From Streptomyces sp. R41 (GTDB lineage: Bacteria; Actinomycetota; Actinomycetes; Streptomycetales; Streptomycetaceae): 64,000 bases of DNA. Under the pieces are notes generated by a model, which saw nothing but the letters and a program-made list of their open reading frames with translations, was not told the origin of the DNA and did no database searches. Below, piece after piece: positions 8,815 to 16,943 of this stretch. The position numbers and the translations under genes are program-made. The stretch covers positions 7,361,001-7,425,000 of the forward strand of contig NZ_CP163443.1 in NCBI RefSeq assembly GCF_041053055.1, given 5' to 3'. How positions within the stretch are numbered: position 1 is the stretch's first letter; every line of letters starts with the position of its first letter.

Positions 8815-8919
8815 ATGACGACAGCCGACCTTGCTCCGGAGGGGCCTCGATGAGCACAGCCGACCTCGCCCCGCGGGAGCGCCGATGAGCACAGTCGATC
8901 TCGCCCCGCAGGAGCTGCG
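8815..8919 (+). repeat. Three tandem 35-bp copies of a translation start region
   Basis: Units start at ATG 8815, 8850 and 8885, with a period of exactly 35 bp. Each encodes M(T/S)T(A/V)DLAP and each of the first two contains its own GGAG. Because 35 is not a multiple of three, units 1 and 2 close after 12 codons with TGA overlapping the next ATG (ATGA). Only the third opens into the LysR gene. Confidence 0.9.
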
Positions 8920-9784
8920 GACCCTGGTGGCCGTCGCCCGCGAGGGCGGCTTCTCGGCGGCCGCCGGCACGCTCGGCATGACGCAGTCCGCGGTCTCGCA
9001 CGCGGTGCGCGGCATCGAACGCAAGGTGGGCGTCGTGCTGTTCGAGCGCGGGCGGCGCGGGGCGCGTCCGACGGCCGCGGGGGAGCGGGCGGTGGCGCAC
9101 GCACGGCGGGTGCTGCGGATGCTGGACACGCTCGTCGCGGAGGCGCGGGGCGCCGGCGCCGGACCGGACGGCGGGGACACCGTTGCCGGGCCGCTGCGCA
9201 TCGCCGCCTTCCGCAGCGCGGCGCTGCATCTGCTGCCGCCCGCGCTGGAACGGCTGGCGGCCCGGCACCCCGGTATCGAGCCGACCGTGCGCGTCGTACG
9301 GGAGGTGGGGCCCGGCACGGCGGGTGAGGTGGCCGAGGGCCGCGCGGACGTCGGGATCGCCACCCTCGGCACGAACACGCCGGTGCCGCCGGAGCTGGTC
9401 GGCGACGTACTCCTGGAGGAGCCGTACGCCCTGGTGCACCCGGCCGGTCACCCGGACCCGCGCTCGCTCCCGCTGGTCGACTGGACCGAGAACTGCTCGT
9501 CCTACACCCGGACTTGGTGGGCGGCGCAGGACTGGATCCCCTGCGCCACGGTCCGCGCCGAGGACGACGGAGCAGTGCTCTCGATGGTGAGCAGTGGTCT
9601 CGGAATGGCCATCATGCCCGCGCTGTCCCTCACGAGTGCACCGCTCACAACCGAGATCACCGATCTCGGTCCGGAGCGCCCGACTCGCTCCGTCGGGTAC
9701 GTCACCACGCCGGAGCTCGCCACGACGGTCGCCGTCCGCGCCCTGATCAGGGAGTTGCGGGCGCTGCATCCTCGCCAGGGGTGA
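8885..9784 (+). CDS. LysR-family transcriptional regulator
   Basis: The 299-residue protein has an N-terminal winged helix (LRTLVAVAREGGFSAAAGTL, then MTQSAVSHAVRGIERKVG) followed by the two-lobed effector domain (GPLRIAAFRSAALHLLPPAL). I start at ATG 8885, the third of three tandem start cassettes. It is the only one whose frame continues, and GGGAG lies just upstream in the second copy. Translation may be coupled to the two 12-codon mini-frames through ATGA overlaps. The 3' end overlaps the next, convergent LysR gene by 38 bp. Likely target: the divergent oxidoreductase. Confidence 0.88.
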   Translation: MSTVDLAPQELRTLVAVAREGGFSAAAGTLGMTQSAVSHAVRGIERKVGVVLFERGRRGARPTAAGERAVAHARRVLRMLDTLVAEARGAGAGPDGGDTVAGPLRIAAFRSAALHLLPPALERLAARHPGIEPTVRVVREVGPGTAGEVAEGRADVGIATLGTNTPVPPELVGDVLLEEPYALVHPAGHPDPRSLPLVDWTENCSSYTRTWWAAQDWIPCATVRAEDDGAVLSMVSSGLGMAIMPALSLTSAPLTTEITDLGPERPTRSVGYVTTPELATTVAVRALIRELRALHPRQG

Positions 9785-10700
9785 CCTTCGCGGCCACCCT
9801 GGCGAGCGCTCCCCGCAGCCACCGATGCGCCGGATCGGTGTCCACCCGTACATGCCAGGCCTGGCCTGTCGCGACCGTCGGCAGGTCCAGCGGAATCTCC
9901 AGCACCGCGAGCGGCAGCACGCGGGACGCCTCGATCGCGACCTCCGACGGGACCAGCGCCAGCGCGTCCGTGCGGAGGGCGAAGAAGCAGGCCGCGCCGT
10001 AGGTCGGGGCGGTGGCGAGAATGTCGCGGCGCAGCCCGAGTTCGGCGAGGCGTTCGTCCACCACGCTGTGTGTGCGGCCGCGCCGGGTCACCGTGATGTG
10101 TGGCAGCGCGGCGAACCGGACGGCGGTCAGCGGCCCGCTCGCGAACTCGGCGTCGGCGCGCGCGACGGCCACGTAGTGGTGCTCGTGCAGGGGCGAGCTG
10201 CGCACATCGTGCGGCAGTGGGTCAGGCAACTCGCCTACGTCCAGGTCGACATGGGTGCGCAGGTCCGCCGGATCCTCGTCGCCCTCGGGCAGCAGCCGCA
10301 GCCGTACACCGGGCGCCTCCCGGGCCGCCAGCTCCAGCAGCGGGGCACCCAGCGACATGGCGACCCCGTCGTTCGTGCGGATCCTGAACTCCCTTTGCAA
10401 GGTGGCGAGTTCCATCTCGCGCGGCGGCCGCAGCGCCGCCACCGCGTCCGCGAGGGCCGTCTGCACCCGGGGCTGCATCGCGAGCGCGCGCGGCGTGAGG
10501 GTCAGGCCCCGGCCCGACGGTACGAGGAGTGGGTCGCCGACCACCCGGCGCAGCCGGCCCAGGGTGCGGCTCATCGCCGAGGGGGACACGTTCAGCTCGG
10601 CCGCCGCGCCCGCGACGCTGCCCGCGCGGAGCAGGGCGTCCAGGGCGGGGAGGAGGTTCATGTCGGGAAGGGGTGCCGCCACGTCCGATGACTGCTGCAT
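9747..10700 (-). CDS. LysR-family transcriptional regulator
   Basis: The 317-residue protein starts MQQSSDVAAPLPDMNLLPAL. Its winged helix follows (LDALLRAGSVAGAAAELNVS, then AMSRTLGRLRRVVGDPLLVP) and then the substrate-binding domain (RIRTNDGVAMSLGAPLLELA). A second possible start lies 13 codons in (MNLLPAL). The gene diverges from an MFS exporter 67 bp away, a common regulator/target arrangement. CTGCATGA occurs at 10695 and 10712, a 17-bp period within that gap, and may be part of the binding site. Paralogous in fold, but not closely similar, to the convergent LysR gene. Confidence 0.88.
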   Translation of the reverse strand: MQQSSDVAAPLPDMNLLPALDALLRAGSVAGAAAELNVSPSAMSRTLGRLRRVVGDPLLVPSGRGLTLTPRALAMQPRVQTALADAVAALRPPREMELATLQREFRIRTNDGVAMSLGAPLLELAAREAPGVRLRLLPEGDEDPADLRTHVDLDVGELPDPLPHDVRSSPLHEHHYVAVARADAEFASGPLTAVRFAALPHITVTRRGRTHSVVDERLAELGLRRDILATAPTYGAACFFALRTDALALVPSEVAIEASRVLPLAVLEIPLDLPTVATGQAWHVRVDTDPAHRWLRGALARVAAKVTPGEDAAPATP

Positions 10701-10766
10701 GAGACGCAATTCTGCATGAAGCAATCGGACCTTGTGTGCAGCAATGGTGGCCCCGAACCTGGATCC

Positions 10767-12200
10767 ATGTTGGATTCGCGCCAGCGCGGCACCGCGCTCC
10801 TGGTCGCGGGCTGCTTCTTCATGGAGATGCTGGACGGCACGATCGTGTCGACGGCCGCCCCGCAGATAGCCCACGACCTGCACACCACCCCCGCCTCCGT
10901 GGGCCTGATCATCACGGCCTACCTCGTCACCCTCGCCGTCCTCATCCCCCTCTCCGGCTGGCTCACCGCCCGCTTCGGGTCGCGCCGCGTCTTCCTCGCC
11001 GCGATCGCGGTCTTCACCCTCGCCTCGCTGGCCTGCGCCGTCGCGCCCAACCTCGGCGTACTCGTCGGAATGCGCGTCCTGCAGGGCGTCGGCGGCGCGA
11101 TGATGGTGCCGGTCGGCCGGCTCGTCGTCCTCGCCGGCACCGCCAAGCAGGATCTGCCGCGCGCGGTCGCCTACATCGTGTGGCCCGGGCTCGCCGCCCC
11201 GGTCGTCGCGCCCCTGCTCGGCGGAGTGATCACCACGTACGCCTCCTGGCACTGGATCTTCCTCCTGAACGTGCCCCTCGGCGCCCTCGCCCTACTCGTA
11301 GCGCGCCGCCTGATCGCGTCGGGCGCGCCGGGCAAGACACCGCCGCTCGACGTGACCGGCGTCCTGCTCACCTGCACCGGCCTCGCGGCCCTGACCTGGA
11401 CCGCGCACCTGGTCTCGGAGACCCGGAGCACCTCGGCGGAGGCGGCCGTGTCCGGTGCGATCGCCGTCGTCGCCCTCGGAGCCGCCGTACGCCACCTGCT
11501 CCGCACCCCGCACCCGCTGGTCAACCTCCGCACCCTGGACGTCCAGTCCTTCCGGGCCTCGGCGCTCGACGGCTCGCTCTACATGGCGGTCGTCTCCGCC
11601 ATCCCCTTCCTGCTGCCCCTGCTCTTCCAGGAGGTCTTCGGCTGGAGCGCGGTGAAGTCGGGCGCGGTCGTGCTCTTCGTCTTCGTCGGCAACATCGGGA
11701 TCAAGCCCGCGACGACGTATCTGATCAACCGGTTCGGCTTCCGGCCGCTGCTGATCGTCTCCACGCTGGGGCTCGCGGCCGCGACCGCGGGCTGTGCGCT
11801 GTTCACCGCCGCGACGCCGGTCGCGGTGATCGCGGTCGTCGCGGCGCTCGGCGGCGTCGCCCGGTCGGTCGGGCTCAGCAGCTACGCGACGATCGCCTTC
11901 AGCGAGACCCCGCAGGAGCGGCTGCGCGACGCCAACGCGCTCTTCGCGACCTCCCATCAACTGGCCGCGGGCCTGGGCGTCGCCATTGTCACGGTCGCAC
12001 TGCGCGGGGGCGCGGCGCTGACCGACGCAGCGAGCTCGGCGTACGCCGTCGCGTTCGTGGCGCTCGGCGTGCTCTGCCTTCTTCCGACGGTGGGCGCCCT
12101 CCGTCTGCACCCGGCGGCGGGTGACGCCGTTCGGACGGTCGTCCCAGGTCAGGGGCGTGTGACCCAATCCACCGTCTCAGATAGTAGGAAGTCCGAGTAA
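10767..12200 (+). CDS. MFS transporter, DHA2 (EmrB/QacA) drug:H+ antiporter type
   Basis: This integral membrane protein of 477 residues has about 14 hydrophobic segments. Diagnostic motifs are MEMLDGTIVSTAAPQIAHDL in the first helix, GWLTARFGSRRVFLAA (motif A) and RVLQGVGGAMMVPVGR. DHA2 members export drugs or metabolites in exchange for protons. I start at ATG 10767 (MLDSRQRG). The in-frame ATG at 10716 would add 17 polar residues and collide with the divergent LysR promoter. The substrate is unknown. Expression is probably controlled by the divergent LysR protein. Confidence 0.87.
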   Translation: MLDSRQRGTALLVAGCFFMEMLDGTIVSTAAPQIAHDLHTTPASVGLIITAYLVTLAVLIPLSGWLTARFGSRRVFLAAIAVFTLASLACAVAPNLGVLVGMRVLQGVGGAMMVPVGRLVVLAGTAKQDLPRAVAYIVWPGLAAPVVAPLLGGVITTYASWHWIFLLNVPLGALALLVARRLIASGAPGKTPPLDVTGVLLTCTGLAALTWTAHLVSETRSTSAEAAVSGAIAVVALGAAVRHLLRTPHPLVNLRTLDVQSFRASALDGSLYMAVVSAIPFLLPLLFQEVFGWSAVKSGAVVLFVFVGNIGIKPATTYLINRFGFRPLLIVSTLGLAAATAGCALFTAATPVAVIAVVAALGGVARSVGLSSYATIAFSETPQERLRDANALFATSHQLAAGLGVAIVTVALRGGAALTDAASSAYAVAFVALGVLCLLPTVGALRLHPAAGDAVRTVVPGQGRVTQSTVSDSRKSE

Positions 12201-12270
12201 TTGTGGAGACAGATGCCCGCTCCTCGCCTAGCTTTGTAGGAGCCGAACGTCTCGCTCGACCCAGCGAATG

Positions 12271-12316
12271 GCGGTCGTGAGCCGGAGCCCTTGGCAGGCA
12301 ACCCCTGCGGCACCGC
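12271..12316 (+). promoter_or_regulatory. Candidate structured leader RNA upstream of a small basic protein
   Basis: Three nested helices can be drawn: GCGGT (12271-12275) with ACCGC (12312-12316), GCC (12281-12283) with GGC (12309-12311), and GCAGG (12294-12298) with CCTGC (12304-12308) closing a CAACC loop. The internal loops are purine-rich. The element lies about 90 nt before the start at 12405. An upstream hairpin, GCTCCT/AGGAGC, falls near 12220-12243. I know no Rfam family that fits. Confidence 0.4.
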
Positions 12317-12404
12317 TCCCCGCCCCTTCCGGCGTCTCGTAAATTCCTCACCGCACTTCCGGCTGCCCTTCCCGGGCCTCTCGGAGGCAAGGAGTCGATT
12401 CATC

Positions 12405-12533
12405 ATGGCCGAGACGACCGTCCGCCGAGTCCGTCACATCTCCCGTACGAGCGAGTCCGACCGCAAGAACGCCGCCGCCGCGCTCCAGCGCGCCCTCGAC
12501 CGCAGGGACAACGGCGGCGCGACGGGTCACTGA
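12405..12533 (+). CDS. Small basic protein, 42 aa, unknown function
   Basis: The product is MAETTVRRVRHISRTSESDR followed by KNAAAALQRALDRRDNGGATGH. It is rich in Arg, with an amphipathic Ala/Leu helix, and has no signal peptide or cysteine. AAGGAG at 12389-12394 lies 10 nt before the ATG, supporting real translation. A leader of more than 150 nt with possible structure precedes it, and a strong terminator follows. I recall near-identical small proteins in other Streptomyces at this locus but no function. RNA or DNA contact is possible from charge alone. Confidence 0.65.
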   Translation: MAETTVRRVRHISRTSESDRKNAAAALQRALDRRDNGGATGH

Positions 12534-12602
12534 CCCGTCCACCACCTCACATACCGGGAGCCGCACCCGCACGGGGTGCGGCGCGAGGCTCCTGCCTCGC
12601 GC

Positions 12603-12662
12603 CGCACCTCGGAGTGCTGAGCCTCCGCGCCGCGCCTCGTAGGCTCAGCACTCCGAGGTGCG
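12603..12662. terminator. Bidirectional terminator, 22-bp perfect stem
   Basis: Arms 12603-12624 and 12641-12662 are perfectly complementary around a 16-nt loop, between convergent genes. There is no T-run, as is common for Streptomyces terminators. The stem core includes CCTCGGAGTGCTGAGCCT. Confidence 0.8.
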
Positions 12663-12672
12663 CCTCGCAGAC

Positions 12673-14232
12673 TCAGCCGCTGCGCCGCACCTCGAAGTAG
12701 TCGATGCGCTCGCCGCTCTGCGCGAGTGCCGACACCTTGAGCTTGGGCGACGTGCCCGCCTCCACCTCCACCGAGAGGAAGGAGAAGCCGGTGTAGCGCA
12801 CGCGCGACCACTCCACGGTGTCCTTGTTCTGATGCTGCGACTTCGTCCAGTGGAAGGTCTCGATGGACTCGCGGTGCGTGACCTTCCCCTCGTAGCTGTC
12901 CTTCACCCCCGCCGGGAACCGGTACAGGCTCTTGCCCGCCCCGCCCGCCGTGACGTACACGATCCCGTCCCGCGTCGGATCGGTCGACGCGCCGACCGGC
13001 ACCTGCTTGCCCACCTCGCCGCCCTTGATGGCGTCGGTGCGCTCGTACACGTGGTTGTGCCCGTTGATCACCAGGTCCACCTGGTGCTTGGCGAACAGCG
13101 GCAGCCAGGCGTCCCGTACGCCCCCGTCGGAGGCGTGCGTCGACGTCGAGTACGCGCAGTGGTGGAAGAAGACGACGATGAAATCGACCGTCTTGCGCAG
13201 TTCTCCGAGCCGCTTGTCGAGCCAGGCCGTCTGCTTGCCGTCCGTGTAGCCCTTGTTGGCGGGGATCTCGTACGACACGTCGTTCGCGTCCAGTGCCACG
13301 ATCCCGACATTGCCGTACGTGAACGAGTAGACGCCGAGTGCCTTGCGCGCGTCGAAGCCGTTGTCCGGGAGCGTCCAGCGCGCCGACTGGCCCCCGTACC
13401 CGTTCGACGAGTACCACGCCTCCATGTCGTGGTTGCCGGTCGTCACCATCCACGGCACCGACTTCGCCACCGACTCGGTCTGCTTGAGGAACAGGTCCCA
13501 GGCGCTGGGATCGTAGACGTCGGAGTCCTTGCCGAGGCCGACCGAGTCCGCGTAGCAGATGTCGCCCGCGTGCAGATGGAAGGACGGGTGCCGGCCGAGG
13601 AGCGCCTTGTCGTTGGCGAGTGCGTCGGGGGTGACGCCCTGGTCGCCGAAGGCGGTGAACACGAACTTCCCGGGACCGGCGGGCGCCGTACGGAAGGAGC
13701 CGACCGTGGAGTGCCGCTCCCGCGACGCGGGGTCGAATCCCTCGTGGCCGACGCCGTAGTAGTACGTCGTGCCGGGGCGCAGGCCGTCGAGCGCCGCGTG
13801 CAGGTAGTACTGGTCCAGCGCGAACCGCTGCCCCGCGAGCCCGGGTGTGTGCAGATCGCGGACCTCGGCCTCGATCTTCCGGCTCAGTCCCCAGGGCGTC
13901 AGCCCCACCCGTACGTACGGCTTCTTGACCGCGAACGGCACCTGCCAGGAGATCCGCATCTGGGTCTTGGGGTCCGCGCCGAAGGCGAGGTGGCGGCCGA
14001 AGGGCACGACGACGGAGCCGGGTACGCGGCTGGTGGCGGGGCTCGGCGTCGTGGTGGACGTGCGCGTCGCCGTCCCCGAGGCGCAACCGGCCAGCAGCCC
14101 GCCGCCCGCGAACGCGCCCGCCGTCACCAGCGCGCGGCGCCGCGTGAGCTTCGTCCGCAGATACTCGTGCTGCTCCGCCATGCTCATACCGCGCGCGAGC
14201 TGCTCGGGAATGCCGACGTCAGGGGTGTCCAT
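12673..14232 (-). CDS. Tat-exported lipoprotein, purple acid phosphatase-like metallophosphoesterase
   Basis: The 519-residue precursor has LTRRRALVTAGAFAGGGLLA and then GC. This is a twin-arginine signal ending in a lipobox, so the protein should be anchored outside the cytoplasmic membrane. A fibronectin-like purple acid phosphatase N-terminal domain precedes the catalytic domain. The catalytic domain shows the five dimetal motifs: FGDQG, HAGDICYAD, TGNHDMEA, FFHHCAYS and NGHNHVYERT. It should hydrolyse phosphate esters. I start at ATG 14232 (MDTPDVGIPEQ). A TTG further upstream is less likely. A perfect palindrome lies immediately upstream. Confidence 0.88.
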   Translation of the reverse strand: MDTPDVGIPEQLARGMSMAEQHEYLRTKLTRRRALVTAGAFAGGGLLAGCASGTATRTSTTTPSPATSRVPGSVVVPFGRHLAFGADPKTQMRISWQVPFAVKKPYVRVGLTPWGLSRKIEAEVRDLHTPGLAGQRFALDQYYLHAALDGLRPGTTYYYGVGHEGFDPASRERHSTVGSFRTAPAGPGKFVFTAFGDQGVTPDALANDKALLGRHPSFHLHAGDICYADSVGLGKDSDVYDPSAWDLFLKQTESVAKSVPWMVTTGNHDMEAWYSSNGYGGQSARWTLPDNGFDARKALGVYSFTYGNVGIVALDANDVSYEIPANKGYTDGKQTAWLDKRLGELRKTVDFIVVFFHHCAYSTSTHASDGGVRDAWLPLFAKHQVDLVINGHNHVYERTDAIKGGEVGKQVPVGASTDPTRDGIVYVTAGGAGKSLYRFPAGVKDSYEGKVTHRESIETFHWTKSQHQNKDTVEWSRVRYTGFSFLSVEVEAGTSPKLKVSALAQSGERIDYFEVRRSG

Positions 14233-14234
14233 GA

Positions 14235-14335
14235 CTGGGAACTTCCCAGCAAGCCCCAACAGCCGCCATACGTAAGGGTGAACACAGCCTTACGAGTGTC
14301 CTCCGCGACACTCCGGAATGTCCGTATGGCGGACA
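14235..14335. promoter_or_regulatory. Four successive inverted repeats between the phosphatase and leuB
   Basis: In the 142-bp divergent promoter lie CTGGGAACTTCCCAG (14235-14249), CGTAAGG/CCTTACG (14271-14294), GAGTGTC/GACACTC (14294-14313) and TGTCCG/CGGACA (14319-14335). All arms are perfect. The first abuts the phosphatase start and the last lies in the leuB leader. Operators or small hairpins are possible. Confidence 0.5.
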
Positions 14336-14374
14336 CCGCATGTCATCCCATGGGACAAGGAGTACGGTGCCGTC

Positions 14375-15418
14375 ATGTCTCGCAGCATCAATCTCGCAGT
14401 GATTCCCGGTGACGGCATCGGCCAGGAGGTCGTGGCCCAGGGGCTCAAGGTCCTCTCCGCCGTCCTTCCCCAGGATGTGAAGCTGGAGACCAAGGAGTTC
14501 GACTTCGGCGCCAGGCGGTACCACGCCACCGGTGAGACCCTCACCGAGGCGGACCTGGACGCCCTGAAGCAGCACGACGCGATCCTGCTCGGCGCGATCG
14601 GTGACCCCTCCGTCCCGTCCGGTGTCCTGGAGCGCGGCTTCCTGCTGAAGCTCCGCTTCGCCTTCGACCACCACGTCAACCTGCGTCCGTCGAAGCTGCT
14701 GCCGGGTGTCGCCACCCCGCTGGCCGGCGAGCCGCAGATCGACTTCGTCGTGGTGCGCGAGGGCACCGAGGGCCCGTACACCGGCAACGGCGGCACCATC
14801 CGCAAGGGCACCGAGCACGAGGTCGCCACCGAGGTCTCCGTGAACACGGCCTTCGGTGTCGAGCGGGTCGTCCGCGACGCCTTCGCCCGCGCCCAGGCCC
14901 GCCCGCGCAAGAAGCTGGCGCTCATCCACAAGAACAACGTGCTGACCTTCGCCGGCCACCTGTGGACGAACGTCTTCAACAAGGTGGCCGAGGAGTTCCC
15001 CGAGGTCACCACCGAGTACATGCACGTGGACGCGGCGACGATCTATCTCGTCACGCAGCCCGAGCGCTTCGACGTGATCGTCACCGACAACCTCTTCGGC
15101 GACATCATCACCGACCTCGCCGCGGCCGTCTCCGGCGGCATCGGCGTCGCCGCCTCCGGCAACATCAACCCGAGCGGCGAGTTCCCCTCGATGTTCGAGC
15201 CCGTGCACGGCTCGGCCCCCGACATCGCGGGCCAGGGCAAGGCCGACCCCAGCGCCACGGTCCTGTCCGTCGCCCTCCTGCTGCGTCACCTCGGCTACGA
15301 GACCGAGGCCGCCCGCATCGAGGACGCCGTCGCGGCCGACCTCGCCGAGCGCGTGGGCAAGCCCGCCCGCAGCACCGATGAGATCGGCGACGCGCTCGCC
15401 GTACGAGTAGCCGGCTGA
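14375..15418 (+). CDS. leuB: 3-isopropylmalate dehydrogenase
   Basis: The 347-residue enzyme oxidises and decarboxylates 3-isopropylmalate with NAD+ in leucine synthesis. Signatures are [20 protein letters not shown], the [12 protein letters not shown] substrate loop, [14 protein letters not shown] and the C-terminal [26 protein letters not shown] at 14357-14362 precedes the ATG. Two hairpins follow the gene, and ilvE is transcribed in the same direction after about 300 bp with its own leader, so the genes are linked by pathway rather than certainly by operon. Confidence 0.95.
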   Translation: MSRSINLAVIPGDGIGQEVVAQGLKVLSAVLPQDVKLETKEFDFGARRYHATGETLTEADLDALKQHDAILLGAIGDPSVPSGVLERGFLLKLRFAFDHHVNLRPSKLLPGVATPLAGEPQIDFVVVREGTEGPYTGNGGTIRKGTEHEVATEVSVNTAFGVERVVRDAFARAQARPRKKLALIHKNNVLTFAGHLWTNVFNKVAEEFPEVTTEYMHVDAATIYLVTQPERFDVIVTDNLFGDIITDLAAAVSGGIGVAASGNINPSGEFPSMFEPVHGSAPDIAGQGKADPSATVLSVALLLRHLGYETEAARIEDAVAADLAERVGKPARSTDEIGDALAVRVAG

Positions 15419-15437
15419 CCCTCCCCCACTGCCAAAG

Positions 15438-15459
15438 GGCGTGGGGGGACCCCCACGCC
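15438..15459 (+). terminator. First hairpin after leuB
   Basis: GGCGTGGGGG (15438-15447) pairs perfectly with CCCCCACGCC (15450-15459). The nominal 2-nt loop means that the top pairs must open. No T-run follows. Confidence 0.6.
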
Positions 15460-15475
15460 ACTTACGTTTCGTAGT

Positions 15476-15509
15476 AGCCGCCGGGTCGCATCCGCACCCG
15501 GCGGCTTTT
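15476..15509 (+). terminator. Intrinsic terminator after leuB
   Basis: AGCCGCCGGGT (15476-15486) and ACCCGGCGGCT (15496-15506) form an 11-bp stem with a 9-nt loop, followed by a run of T. The sequence from here to the ilvE start (about 205 bp) shows no other gene. Confidence 0.8.
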
Positions 15510-15714
15510 CCTATGCCCTCGCCGGGTGCCACCATCAACCCCTGGGCAATCCCAAGGGCCGCATTCACGCCGTTTTCGTCCACGGGTCCCCGCGCGCGAT
15601 AATCGAACGCGGAGCCGCGGAATGAGGGAATGCTCGGACGTCCTAACACTGGCCACTGGCAGTTTGGGGCGTGAGCGCGGCCAGTCACACACAACCGGTG
15701 AAGGACAATCACTC

Positions 15715-16803
15715 ATGACGCAGCCCACGATCGAGCTCAAGCCCTCCGCCACTCCGCTCTCCGCCGCGGAGCGCGAGGCGATCCTGGCCAACCCCGGGTT
15801 CGGCCGCCACTTCACCGACCACATGGTGACGATCAAGTGGACGGAGGGCCGCGGCTGGCACGACGGCCAGCTCGTTCCGTACGGCCCGCTCTCCCTCGAC
15901 CCGGCGAACATGACCCTGCACTACGCGCAGGAGATCTTCGAGGGCCTCAAGGCCTACCGTCGGCCCGACGGCTCCGTGGCCACGTTCCGCCCGGACAAGA
16001 ACGCCAAGCGCTTCCAGGCCTCCGCCCGCCGGCTCGGCATGCCGGAGCTGCCGGTGGAGACGTTCATCGAGGCCTGCGACGTGCTGGTCCAGCAGGACCG
16101 CGCCTGGGTTCCGGCGCACGGCGGCGAGGAATCGCTCTACCTCCGCCCCTTCATGATCGCGACCGAGGTCGGCCTGGGCGTGAAGCCCGCCAACGAGTAC
16201 CTCTTCCTCGTCATCGCCTCGCCCGCGGGCGCCTACTTCGCGGGCGGCGTGAAGCCTGTCTCCATCTGGCTGTCGGAGGACCGCGTGCGCGCCGTCCCCG
16301 GCGGCATGGGCGACGCGAAGACGGGCGGCAACTACGCGGCCTCTCTCCTCGCCCAGGCCGAGGCCGCGGCGAAGGGCTGCGACCAGGTCTGCTACCTCGA
16401 CGCGGTCGAGCACAAGTGGGTCGAGGAACTCGGCGGCATGAACCTGTACTTCGTGTACGGCGACAAGATCATCACCCCGTCCCTCACCGGCTCCATCCTG
16501 GAGGGCGTCACCCGCGACAGCCTTTTGACGGTCGCCCGCGACCTCGGCTACGAGTCCGAGGAGGGCCGCGTCTCCATCGACCAGTGGCAGCGCGACGCGG
16601 AGAACGGCACGCTGACCGAGGTCTTCGCCTGCGGCACCGCCGCCGTCATCACGCCCGTCGGCACGGTCAAGCGCACCAACGCCGAGTGGCAGCAGTCGGG
16701 CGGCGAGCCCGGCAAGGTCACGCTGAAGCTGCGTGAGGCACTGCTCGACATCCAGCGGGGTGTCACCGAGGACAAGCACGGCTGGATGCATCCGCTGGGC
16801 TGA
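15715..16803 (+). CDS. ilvE: Branched-chain amino acid aminotransferase
   Basis: The 362-residue fold-type IV PLP enzyme catalyses the last step of leucine, isoleucine and valine synthesis and the first step of their breakdown. Markers are [44 protein letters not shown] near the PLP site and [15 protein letters not shown] near the C-terminus. I choose ATG 15715 ([10 protein letters not shown]), preceded by GAAGGA. A longer in-frame start at 15526 encodes an Arg-rich stretch foreign to the family. A terminator hairpin follows. Confidence 0.94.
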   Translation: MTQPTIELKPSATPLSAAEREAILANPGFGRHFTDHMVTIKWTEGRGWHDGQLVPYGPLSLDPANMTLHYAQEIFEGLKAYRRPDGSVATFRPDKNAKRFQASARRLGMPELPVETFIEACDVLVQQDRAWVPAHGGEESLYLRPFMIATEVGLGVKPANEYLFLVIASPAGAYFAGGVKPVSIWLSEDRVRAVPGGMGDAKTGGNYAASLLAQAEAAAKGCDQVCYLDAVEHKWVEELGGMNLYFVYGDKIITPSLTGSILEGVTRDSLLTVARDLGYESEEGRVSIDQWQRDAENGTLTEVFACGTAAVITPVGTVKRTNAEWQQSGGEPGKVTLKLREALLDIQRGVTEDKHGWMHPLG

Positions 16804-16813
16804 GGCGAGCGGG

Positions 16814-16854
16814 ACGGGGTCCGCGCCGGTGCACACCGGGGCGGGCCCCGTGGG
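16814..16854 (+). terminator. Terminator after ilvE
   Basis: ACGGGGTCCGC (16814-16824) pairs with GCGGGCCCCGT (16841-16851) with one G.U pair. An inner CCGGTG/CACCGG stem fills the loop. GGGTTTC follows. Confidence 0.7.
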
Positions 16855-16943
16855 TTTCTCCGCCGCCGGGCCGCGCCCTTTCTCTGCTCCCCGGGCCGCG
16901 TCTGTGGGATGGTGAGAAGCGTCCGACGGGGGGTGGGACGTCC

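Noticed and set aside
9747..11252. Fusion of the minus-strand LysR with a long N-terminal extension
   Set aside because: The extension is antisense to the MFS gene and low complexity. The winged helix begins right after ATG 10700.
12281..12316. SAM-type riboswitch (GGCAACC-like loop)
   Set aside because: The flanking helices and conserved GAUGA/CCCGG words of SAM-I or SAM-IV are missing, and the downstream gene is not a sulfur gene.
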